DNA of 6,059 bases from an uncultured Lachnospiraceae bacterium (GTDB taxonomy: Bacteria; Bacillota; Clostridia; Lachnospirales; Lachnospiraceae). The translations under genes were made by a program, and so were the position numbers. The stretch is from positions 1 through 6,059 of the forward strand of contig CAMQOJ010000274.1 of NCBI GenBank assembly GCA_947003375.1, given 5' to 3'. The notes beneath the pieces were generated by a model. It was given only the letters and a program-made list of their open reading frames with translations, had not been told where the DNA came from and ran no database searches. Every line of letters begins with the position of its first letter. The stretch's first letter is position 1. This document shows, piece after piece, positions 1-5,083 of the stretch.

Positions 1-268
1 CCCCAGAGGCATCCTCCCACCAGGTGGTGATCTGTCCCCTGTCCGCGGCATCCTCCCAGGATACCGCGAGGGACATCTCGAAATCCGTGTACGTCAGCAG
101 CGCCGACTGTATGGTGAACTTGTCGTATTGGTATTGCTTCAAAGCGAAATCCGCTTCCCTTGCCATGCTGCTTTCCCATGAAAAATGGAGCAGAAAATAT
201 CCCGAGACAGAAAATGCCAGACTTAAGACCAAAGTCCCGCATAAAAAGATTTTCGTAAAGAGGCGCAT
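1..268 (-). CDS. Sensor histidine kinase, N-terminal part (truncated by window edge)
   Basis: About 89 codons of the N-terminus are present and the rest lies outside the window. The start ATG (266-268) follows a GGAGGG site that sits inside the last codons of the upstream response regulator; the regulator's TAG ends one base before this ATG, so the two genes are probably translationally coupled. The protein opens with a short basic stretch (MRLFTKIF) and then a hydrophobic segment at about residues 8-29, ending in YFLLHF, which reads as a membrane anchor. Residues after that (WESSMAREADFALKQYQY and onward) fit the start of an extracytoplasmic sensor region. No H-box or ATPase domain is visible because the gene is cut. 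The kinase call is inferred from gene order (regulator followed at once by a membrane protein) and from the N-terminal layout typical of OmpR-partner kinases. The sensed signal cannot be told. Confidence 0.72.
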   Translation of the reverse strand, partial: MRLFTKIFLCGTLVLSLAFSVSGYFLLHFSWESSMAREADFALKQYQYDKFTIQSALLTYTDFEMSLAVSWEDAADRGQITTWWEDASG

Positions 269-269
269 G

Positions 270-923
270 CTATCCCTCCAGCCTGTAGCCTATCCGGAAC
301 ACCGTCCGGATCCGATCCTCCCAGCCCAGCTTCTTGCGAAGCCTCTGGATATGGCTGTCCAGCGTCCGGGTCTCCCCGTTAAAGGGCTCCTTCCAGACCT
401 TTTCGTACAATTGCTCCCGGTACAGGGCGATGTTCCGGTTCCGCATCAGCTCCACCAGCAGGTCGAACTCCTTCACCGTCAGCGTAAGGGCAACGCCGCT
501 CTTGAGCACCTGCCTGGAATCCAGCCGGACGCTCACGTCCCCCACCTCCAGCTGCCGCTCTCCCTTTCCCAGCCTGCGCAGCACGGCCTCCACCCTGGCC
601 AGGAGCTCCCCGATCTGGAAGGGCTTCGGCAGATAGTCGTCCGCACCGGCCCGCAGCCCCCGCACTTTGTCCTCGATGCTGCCCTTTGCGGTGAGGAAGA
701 TTACAGGGGTGCCGGTGGGCTTGATGAATTCCAGGAGCTCATAGCCGTCCACCTCCGGAAGCATGATGTCCAGGAGCACCAGGTCGAAGGACTGCCGCTC
801 GATATAATCCGCGCCCTCCATGCCGTCCCGGGCACAGGTACAGCGGTAGCCCTCCGCGCTTAGGCTCACGCAGATCAGATTGGCAATCGCCTCATCGTCC
901 TCCACCACCAGTATGTCCGTCAC
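270..923 (-). CDS. OmpR/PhoB-family response regulator
   Basis: A 217-residue DNA-binding response regulator, expected to be phosphorylated by the kinase encoded just downstream and to control transcription. The receiver domain covers about residues 1-115: acidic pocket E8, D9 and D10, phosphoacceptor D52 in LVLLDIMLP, T78 in FLTAK and K100 in LPKPF are all present. The C-terminal winged-helix domain covers about 120-217, with LTLTVKEFDLL, the recognition-helix region TRTLDSHIQRLRKKL, and the terminal wing FRIGYRLEG. I choose the GTG at 921-923 as the start because AGGAGG lies 7 bases upstream and the protein then begins VTDILVVEDD, the usual place for this family; an ATG start 12 codons earlier would add a stretch without homology-like character and lacks such a site. 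The domain assignment is firm. The regulon is unknown; neighbouring genes give no direct clue. Confidence 0.95.
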   Translation of the reverse strand: MTDILVVEDDEAIANLICVSLSAEGYRCTCARDGMEGADYIERQSFDLVLLDIMLPEVDGYELLEFIKPTGTPVIFLTAKGSIEDKVRGLRAGADDYLPKPFQIGELLARVEAVLRRLGKGERQLEVGDVSVRLDSRQVLKSGVALTLTVKEFDLLVELMRNRNIALYREQLYEKVWKEPFNGETRTLDSHIQRLRKKLGWEDRIRTVFRIGYRLEG

Positions 924-930
924 AGCGCCA

Positions 931-936
931 CCTCCT
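931..936 (-). promoter_or_regulatory. Ribosome binding site deciding the GTG start of the response regulator
   Basis: On the minus strand the sequence reads AGGAGG, then 7 bases, then GTG at 923-921. This is a consensus-strength site at ideal spacing and is the main reason for preferring the GTG start over the upstream ATGs. Confidence 0.8.
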
Positions 937-962
937 GACCAGATTTCCTCTGTCATCAACCG

Positions 963-971
963 ATTCTATCA
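963..971 (-). promoter_or_regulatory. Candidate extended -10 promoter for the two-component operon
   Basis: Reading the minus strand, TGATAGAAT matches an extended -10 element (TGn followed by TAGAAT, 5 of 6 to TATAAT). It lies 39 bases before the GTG start, so transcription would begin near 955. A TTGACA exists at 985-980 but is only 11 bases from this box, too close to act as its -35; extended -10 promoters can do without a good -35. The placement between a terminator and the regulator gene supports it. Confidence 0.42.
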
Positions 972-1024
972 CAGAGATGTGTCAAACTTGTAAAAAAGCA
1001 TCATGAAAAAATTTCCTATACGGC

Positions 1025-1051
1025 AAAAAGGCGCGGACAGCCGCCCGCGCC
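1025..1051 (-). terminator. Intrinsic terminator after the CxxC membrane protein gene
   Basis: On the minus strand a perfect 7-bp stem, GGCGCGG pairing with CCGCGCC (1051-1045 and 1036-1030), encloses an 8-base loop and is followed at once by TTTTT (1029-1025). The stem is all G:C. It lies about 32 bases after the stop codon of the upstream gene, and separates that gene from the two-component operon. Confidence 0.85.
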
Positions 1052-1082
1052 CTGGGAGACCAGTACACCATACACTGGGATA

Positions 1083-1685
1083 CTAGACCCTGCTCATATC
1101 GATCATGCCCTCTACCGCATCCCACTGGATGTCGGGGAGGTTCTTCTGCATCACGTTTGCCGTCTTCTTGTTCTTGGAACTCATCTTCACCATGTTGACG
1201 GCGAAGAGCAGAATCGCGATGATCACGGCCACGGCCATGATGCCGATAGGCACCCCTAACTGCCAGGACTCCTCGAACCTGCCGGGCTCGCTCTTTATGT
1301 AGAAATAGCTGCCCACTGCAAAAATCAGTCCCACGATAACGCTGACGATGGAATTCTCGAAGAGCTTATCCTTCAGATTCGCCACCGCCCAGGACTGGGG
1401 CTTCCCACAGTGCGGGCAGATATCATTGAACTCCTTTGCATAGATATGCTTCCCCTCGGCATTCTCGTAGGCCTCCTGCAGGGCGTTCTTCAGCTTCTGG
1501 AAAGCCTCCTCCTGCATCTTAGCCTCCTCTTTCTGGGAAATACTCCTGGACATGCTGTTGTGGATCGCCTCGTTGCCGACAATCGTGGCCTGTCTGGTCC
1601 CGCTGTCCTTCATGCACTGCTCACACCGGAAGGAATAGGGCACCTTGGCGCTCTCCGTCCTGGTATGCTTGTAATACGAACCCAT
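1083..1685 (-). CDS. Membrane protein with two CxxC motifs (zinc-ribbon-like) and two TM helices, function unknown
   Basis: I do not recognise this 200-residue protein. The start at 1685 is chosen because AAGGAGGA lies 9 bases before that ATG; an ATG 13 codons upstream has no such site. Residues 1-49 contain C21-x-x-C24 (FRCEQC). Residues about 50-78 are highly charged and alanine-, glutamine- and glutamate-rich (QKEEAKMQEEAFQKLKNAL) and probably form a long helix or coiled coil. A second knuckle is C90-P-H-C93-G. The two pairs could together bind one zinc ion across the helix, as in split zinc ribbons; this is inference. Two hydrophobic helices follow at about 112-130 and 143-166, with a short loop between, and a lysine-rich segment (KMSSKNKKT) after the second suggests both termini lie in the cytoplasm. 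It appears to be transcribed alone, flanked by terminator-like structures on each side. Confidence 0.85.
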   Translation of the reverse strand: MGSYYKHTRTESAKVPYSFRCEQCMKDSGTRQATIVGNEAIHNSMSRSISQKEEAKMQEEAFQKLKNALQEAYENAEGKHIYAKEFNDICPHCGKPQSWAVANLKDKLFENSIVSVIVGLIFAVGSYFYIKSEPGRFEESWQLGVPIGIMAVAVIIAILLFAVNMVKMSSKNKKTANVMQKNLPDIQWDAVEGMIDMSRV

Positions 1686-1788
1686 CTTTTTTATCCTCCT
1701 TATGCTTCTCGTAAATGTAACCACACAAGGCCGCCGGTATCTTTATCCCAGCAGCCCTGCATAAGCTCTTCTATATTTATATATCGTC

Positions 1789-1826
1789 AAAAAAGCATGT
1801 CCTGTATACCCCTGAGGACGTTTTTT
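1789..1826. terminator. Possible bidirectional terminator after the KDG kinase gene
   Basis: GTCCT (1799-1803) pairs with AGGAC (1815-1819) around an 11-base loop. A run of six T follows on the plus side (1821-1826), and on the minus side a run of six T (1794-1789) comes four bases after the stem. The stem is only 5 bp, so termination efficiency is doubtful, but the position just after the kinase stop codon and before the next gene is right. Confidence 0.42.
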
Positions 1827-1840
1827 GATACATTTTTTGC

Positions 1841-2872
1841 TTAGCGCTGCACCCGCCCGGAGGCATCGCCGCCCGCCAGGGTCTCCACCTCTTTCCGGCT
1901 CACCAGGTTGAAGTCCCCGGGGATGGTGTGCTTCAGCGCCGAAGCCGCCACGCCGTACTCCAGCGCAGCCTTGAAATCCTTGCCGTCCAGCATCCCGCAG
2001 ATCACGCCGCCCGCGAAGGAGTCGCCGCCACCCACACGATCCACAATCGGATGGATGCTGTACTCCTTGGAGTGGTAGAACTCCTTGGTATCCCTGGAGT
2101 AGATGCAGGCGGACCAGCCGTTGTCGGAGGCGGAATGGCTCACCCGCAGGGAGGACACACAGTATTCGAAGTTGTAGTCGGCCACCATCTGCTCAAAGAT
2201 GGACTTGTAACCGGCCAGCTCCAGGTCGCCGCTGGTGACGTCGGTCTTGCCGGGCTTGTAGCCCAGCACCAGCTCCGCGTCCTCCTCGTTCCCGATGCAC
2301 ACGTCCACATACTGCATCAGGTTCTTCATGACCTTCTGGGCCTTCTCGGAGGACCAGAGCTTCTTGCGGAAGTTCAAATCCACGGACACTTTCACGCCGT
2401 GCTTCTTGGCCGCCTTCAGGGCTTCCTCGGTAAGGACGGCTGCGGCATCGGACACAGCGGGGGTGATGCCGGTGAAATGGAACCAGTCAGCCCCCTGGAA
2501 GATTGCATCGAAATCAAAATCAGCTGCCGTGGCGGTAGAGATGGAGGAATGGGCCCTGTCGTAGACCACCTTGGAGGGCCTCATGGAGGAGCCGCTCTCC
2601 AGATAATAGATGCCCAGCCGCTCTCCGCACCTGGCGATATGCTTCGTGCCCACATTGTACTTGCGCAGGGCCGCCACCGCGCACTCGCCGATTTCATTGT
2701 CGGGGACCGCCGTGACGAACTCCGCGTCGTGGCCATAGTTAGCCAGCGACACGGCCACATTGGCCTCTCCGCCGCCGTAATTGACGTCAAACTCGTCTGC
2801 CTGGATGAACTTCTCAAAATTGGGGGTGGACAGCCTCAGCATGATCTCACCCATTGTAATCACTTTAGCCAT
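1841..2872 (-). CDS. kdgK: 2-keto-3-deoxygluconate kinase (PfkB/ribokinase family)
   Basis: A 343-residue cytoplasmic sugar kinase expected to convert 2-keto-3-deoxy-D-gluconate (KDG) plus ATP to KDPG, the substrate of the aldolase encoded just upstream. It begins MAKVITMGEIMLRLS, the usual N-terminus of KdgK proteins. The substrate-side glycine motif NYGGGEANVAVSLANYG is at about residues 31-47, and the PfkB signature 2, DRVGGGDSFAGG, starts at D278; its D284 is the expected catalytic base, with GGG at 281-283 forming the anion hole. Length is normal for the clostridial branch of the family. The start codon has AAGGA 7 bases upstream. It is the last gene of the uronate cluster, 142 bases after the aldolase. 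Other PfkB kinases (fructokinase, ribokinase) cannot be excluded by motif alone, but the aldolase neighbour and the N-terminal motif make KDG the strongest choice. Confidence 0.92.
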   Translation of the reverse strand: MAKVITMGEIMLRLSTPNFEKFIQADEFDVNYGGGEANVAVSLANYGHDAEFVTAVPDNEIGECAVAALRKYNVGTKHIARCGERLGIYYLESGSSMRPSKVVYDRAHSSISTATAADFDFDAIFQGADWFHFTGITPAVSDAAAVLTEEALKAAKKHGVKVSVDLNFRKKLWSSEKAQKVMKNLMQYVDVCIGNEEDAELVLGYKPGKTDVTSGDLELAGYKSIFEQMVADYNFEYCVSSLRVSHSASDNGWSACIYSRDTKEFYHSKEYSIHPIVDRVGGGDSFAGGVICGMLDGKDFKAALEYGVAASALKHTIPGDFNLVSRKEVETLAGGDASGRVQR

Positions 2873-3014
2873 GTCTGTATCCTTTCTTATCTCAAAACTC
2901 CTACTGCCATATCTGAAACATTTGCATATCCGCCCATGCCGCCTGCGGCGTTTTCATCCGCACCAAAGAGATATGCCTTGCGTCCTCTGTGCGGGCATAG
3001 AAAATCTTTTTCGC
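2873..3014 (-). other. 142-bp spacer between aldolase and KDG kinase genes, with inverted repeats
   Basis: No gene is visible here. Three stems can be drawn: GCATATC (2924-2930) with GATATGC (2970-2976); a tight GCCG/CGGC hairpin at 2938-2949 with a 4-base loop; and CCGCAC (2958-2963) with GTGCGG (2989-2994). The first and third overlap in space and cannot both form simply. None is followed by a T-run on the minus strand, so this is not an obvious terminator and read-through into the kinase gene is likely. No convincing promoter was seen. Confidence 0.45.
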
Positions 3015-3974
3015 TTATTTCTGTAGCAGATGCACCGCAAACCCTCCAATCTCCTCTTTCAGATAGATGGCGTTGATTTTGCCGTCAGGGCGCAGGATGG
3101 GCTCATGGAACTCCGCGCCCAGCACGGTGGTCATATAATTGATGGCCCGCTCGATATAGTTGGTACGGATGGCGATATGACCGTGGGTCCCTCTGCCATG
3201 GGTATTCAGTACCTCCGCAATCGTGCCCGCGAAGCTGCCGCCGCTGCCCACCTTCACAGGCAGGCCGAACAGGAATGCCAGGCGGTTCACAGTCTTGTCG
3301 GCCTCTTCCTTGCTCTCCGAATTGATGCCGATATGCACCAGCTCGAAGCCCAGCATGGTCTGGACGGCCTCTCTGGTGAGCTGTTCGATCTTGTCCCACT
3401 CTCCCGCGTTAATCAGGTCGCCGGGCACCATCCAGGAGCCGCCGCAGGCAATGATTTTGTTAAAATCCAGGTAGGAGGTCAGGTTCTTGGCATTGATGCC
3501 GCCGGTAGGCATGAACTTCATGTTCACATAGGGCGCCGCCATGGCCTTAATCTTGGCCAGGCCGCCGGACTGCTCCGCCGGGAAGAACTTCACCACATCC
3601 AGCCCCAGCTCGATGGCCTGCTCGATGTCGGAGGGGCTGGAGGTGCCGGGGGTGATGGGCACGCCCTTCTCGATACAGTACTTCACCGTCCTGGGATTCA
3701 GTCCCGGGCTGACGATGAACTTCGCGCCTGCCGCCACCGCAGCGTCCACCTGCTCCGCGTTCAGCACTGTCCCCGCTCCCACGCACATGTCCGGGAAATT
3801 CGTGGTCATGGTCTTGATGGCCTCCGCAGCCGCGTCCGTGCGGAAGGTCACCTCCGCACAGGGAAGCCCGCCCGCGCACAGGGCCTTTGCCAGCGGAAGC
3901 GCATCCTCCGCCCGGTCTATCTTCACGACGGGCACGATGCCGATTTTGCTGATTTGCTCTAATACTGCGTTCAT
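3015..3974 (-). CDS. kdgA: KDPG/KHG aldolase with fused C-terminal VOC (glyoxalase-like) domain
   Basis: A 319-residue protein. The N-terminal part, about residues 1-207, is a class I 2-keto-3-deoxy-6-phosphogluconate aldolase, cleaving KDPG to pyruvate and glyceraldehyde 3-phosphate. Its active-site residues are in place: E41 and R45 in AEVTFRT, T69 in GAGTV, P90 in SPGLNP, and the Schiff-base lysine K129 in VVKFFPAE; these match E45, R49, T73 and K133 of the E. coli enzyme at a constant offset of 4. E. coli Eda is about 213 residues, so the last 110 are extra. That extension repeats a beta-alpha-beta-beta-beta pattern twice: ELVHIGIN...SFAGTIAEVL (about 211-256) and GHIAIRTNYIERAINYM...GGFAVHLLQK (265-319), as in VOC-superfamily domains. 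H214, E254, H266 and H315 sit where VOC metal ligands usually lie (inference). The start at 3974 gives MNAVLEQISKIGIVPVV, the normal family N-terminus; GAGGG lies close upstream. The role of the VOC part is unknown. Confidence 0.93.
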   Translation of the reverse strand: MNAVLEQISKIGIVPVVKIDRAEDALPLAKALCAGGLPCAEVTFRTDAAAEAIKTMTTNFPDMCVGAGTVLNAEQVDAAVAAGAKFIVSPGLNPRTVKYCIEKGVPITPGTSSPSDIEQAIELGLDVVKFFPAEQSGGLAKIKAMAAPYVNMKFMPTGGINAKNLTSYLDFNKIIACGGSWMVPGDLINAGEWDKIEQLTREAVQTMLGFELVHIGINSESKEEADKTVNRLAFLFGLPVKVGSGGSFAGTIAEVLNTHGRGTHGHIAIRTNYIERAINYMTTVLGAEFHEPILRPDGKINAIYLKEEIGGFAVHLLQK

Positions 3975-3999
3975 TTTCCCTCTTTTCCGCATGTCTCGC

Positions 4000-4027
4000 A
4001 TGCTAATTTGATATGATTTATTGCCAA
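4000..4027 (-). promoter_or_regulatory. Weak candidate promoter for the aldolase gene
   Basis: On the minus strand TTGGCA (4027-4022, 5 of 6 to TTGACA) is followed after 16 bases by TAGCAT (4005-4000, 4 of 6 to TATAAT), placing a start near 3993, about 20 bases before the ATG. If used, this would let the aldolase and kinase be transcribed apart from the isomerase, and would leave the hairpins outside that transcript. The -10 match is poor. Confidence 0.28.
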
Positions 4028-4195
4028 ACACTTTCCGCTTCTCATGCAGGGTACATCCGCCCTCCCCATTCCGCTGCCGGAAACTGCCCTGCCTCAGTCC
4101 GCAGACTCCCGGCAGCCCGCACCTGTGGAATCTACTCTGTTTTCGCACAGAGCCGCCGTGGGACGGCAACGGCGTTGCCCCTGCCACGCACAGTG

Positions 4196-4244
4196 CGCCA
4201 AAGCCCGGAAATCTCTCCCCTCTGGGCTTTGGCGTATATTTTTT
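4196..4244 (+). terminator. Terminator-like hairpin oriented for plus-strand transcription
   Basis: CGCCAAAGCCC (4196-4206) pairs perfectly over 11 bp with GGGCTTTGGCG (4224-4234) around a 17-base loop, and the plus strand continues TATA then six T (4239-4244). No T-run follows on the minus strand, so it would not stop the minus-strand operon. There is no plus-strand gene upstream of it that I accept, which leaves its purpose open: antisense transcription control, or a 3'-end protecting stem after the isomerase gene. Confidence 0.5.
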
Positions 4245-4257
4245 ATCTGTTTTTCAT

Positions 4258-4896
4258 TTATTCCAGGACTTCTTTCACCGCCTCCGCGATTTTCCCGCAC
4301 TTGCAGTTCTCAAAGAAGTACTCCCGGAACTTCGCGCCGGAAAGGGCTCCCTTCACCAGCTCCCTGTCCAGGTTCTTCAAGATGGTCACCATGTCCGTGT
4401 GGGTGACCTCCTTGACCTTGTCCAGAATCTTCTTGTTGCGCTGTTCGGGTTCCACCCTCTCAGGGGGATATCCGCCGCCACCGGGCGCGCAGAACAGCTT
4501 CTCAAAGATATACTGGAGGTTCAGCTCGCCGCCCCAGCCGAAGTTCTCGGCGAAAGGCAGGGCCACGCAGTTGCCGTCGTTCACCTGGGAGAACAGATAG
4601 GCGTCCAGCGGGGACTCGATATGGCCGCAGAGCACCTTGGGGAAGGAGTTGCAGGCCAGCATGGCGCCCTCCCCGGTGCCACAGCCCGTAATGACATAAT
4701 CAGCAGCACCGGAATTCAGCAGCACCGCCGCCAGGATGCCGTTCTGGACATAGGTCAGAGGATTGGGGTCCTCCGCGCCGCACATGCCGTAATTGTATAC
4801 CTCATGGCCCATGGGCTCCACCACCTTCTTCAGGGTGGAGCAGATAAGCTCATTCTTAGCCGCCTGGCTATTCTCATTAATCAATGCGATTTTCAT
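4258..4896 (-). CDS. dhuI: RpiB/LacAB-family sugar isomerase, DhuI-type 5-keto-4-deoxyuronate isomerase
   Basis: A 212-residue cytoplasmic isomerase. The start at 4896 is set by AAGGAGGG 4-5 bases upstream and gives MKIALINENSQAAKN. The RpiB core is seen as a strand-helix start (1-30), YNYGM at 34-38, and the ITGCGTGEGA loop at 69-78, where C72 directly before GTG matches the catalytic cysteine of bacterial RpiB. RpiB's usual NDAN motif appears here as VNDGN (105-109). It is longer than RpiB (about 150 residues) by a C-terminal part containing GWGGELNLQYIFEKLF and a lysine-rich helical end. Streptococcal DhuI, an RpiB-fold enzyme that turns 5-keto-4-deoxyuronate into 3-deoxy-2,5-hexodiulosonate, has this length and sits with a similar SDR. 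The flanking dehydrogenase, KDPG aldolase and KDG kinase make that reaction the best fit. A different ketose/aldose isomerisation remains possible. Confidence 0.85.
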   Translation of the reverse strand: MKIALINENSQAAKNELICSTLKKVVEPMGHEVYNYGMCGAEDPNPLTYVQNGILAAVLLNSGAADYVITGCGTGEGAMLACNSFPKVLCGHIESPLDAYLFSQVNDGNCVALPFAENFGWGGELNLQYIFEKLFCAPGGGGYPPERVEPEQRNKKILDKVKEVTHTDMVTILKNLDRELVKGALSGAKFREYFFENCKCGKIAEAVKEVLE

Positions 4897-4939
4897 AGAA
4901 CCCTCCTTCACATAACTATTAGCAACTTGGTGCAAAACA

Positions 4940-5081
4940 AAGCGCAGAAGTCGCGCTTGAAGAATGCCCGCACTTTGGGCATTCTTCTGTGTGAGATTGG
5001 CTTGCAAAGCGAACTTGTTCGCTTGCAAGCCTAGAAGTTCTTAGGTCGCGTCCTTTGCGGCCTTAGAACTTCTTCTCACAC
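4940..5081. repeat. Nearly fully self-complementary spacer: two hairpins plus a three-way junction
   Basis: Five stems use almost every base. A: AAGCGC/GCGCTT (4940-4945 with 4953-4958). B: perfect 11 bp, GAAGAATGCCC with GGGCATTCTTC (4959-4969 with 4977-4987). C: GTGTGAGA/TCTCACAC (4989-4996 with 5074-5081), which closes around D and E. D: 14 bp with one bulged A (4999-5013 with 5018-5031). E: 13-base arms with one T:T mismatch (5033-5045 with 5061-5073), extendable by CGC/GCG inside. It lies between the stop of the dehydrogenase and the ribosome binding site of the isomerase. No T-run follows on the minus strand, so it is not a normal terminator. It may be a palindromic repeat element or a structured RNA in the operon mRNA. 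Confidence 0.75.
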
Positions 5082-5083
5082 TT

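Larger units (their letters stand above)
3975..4257 (-). other. 283-bp spacer before the aldolase gene, rich in hairpins
   Basis: No protein-coding gene is supported here. On the minus strand, in order of transcription, the stems are: a perfect 11-bp stem (4234-4224 with 4206-4196), the short palindrome at 4197-4187, GGCAAC/GTTGCC (4179-4174 with 4170-4165), the competing GCCGT/ACGGC (4167-4163 with 4159-4155), CTCTGT/ACAGAG (4152-4147 with 4140-4135), and an 8-bp stem GCTGCCGG/CCGGCAGC (4116-4109 with 4080-4073) enclosing AGTC/GACT (4107-4096). It could be a structured leader RNA for the aldolase gene, a region for mRNA processing, or a decayed palindromic repeat element. The stems are seen; any function is inference. 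Confidence 0.55.

Noticed and set aside
24..863. Plus-strand open frame over the regulator and kinase genes
   Set aside because: It lies opposite an intact response regulator and a kinase N-terminus, shows no family motif and begins without a ribosome binding site.
966..985. TTGACA at 985-980 paired with the TAGAAT box as a standard promoter
   Set aside because: The spacing is only 11 bases; I favour the extended -10 reading instead.
1060..1078. Inverted repeat CCAGT...ACTGG just after the CxxC protein gene
   Set aside because: Only 5 bp with a 9-base loop and no T-run; the GC-rich hairpin at 1030-1051 explains termination better.
1725..1795. AT-rich stretch with TTGACG and TATAAA/TATAGA before the CxxC membrane protein gene as a promoter
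   Set aside because: A promoter probably lies here, but no pair of boxes has acceptable spacing, so I could not place it.
3975..4187. N-terminal extension of the aldolase from an earlier start at 4187
   Set aside because: The added residues are not like the family, cross the hairpin-rich spacer, and have no ribosome binding site; the start at 3974 gives the normal N-terminus.
4897..4935. A separate promoter just before the isomerase gene
   Set aside because: Only poor -10-like sequences (TAGTTA, TATGTG) without a fitting -35 were found.
4897..5028. N-terminal extension of the isomerase from 5028
   Set aside because: It would translate the palindromic spacer; the ATG at 4896 has AAGGAGGG directly before it and gives the expected first strand.
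4021..5034. Long plus-strand open frames opposite the isomerase, and similar ones opposite the dehydrogenase (5087-5866), kinase (1928-3076) and aldolase (3030-3962)
   Set aside because: They mirror GC-rich minus-strand genes with clear motifs, are rich in His, Leu, Arg and Gly without recognisable domains, and lack ribosome binding sites.
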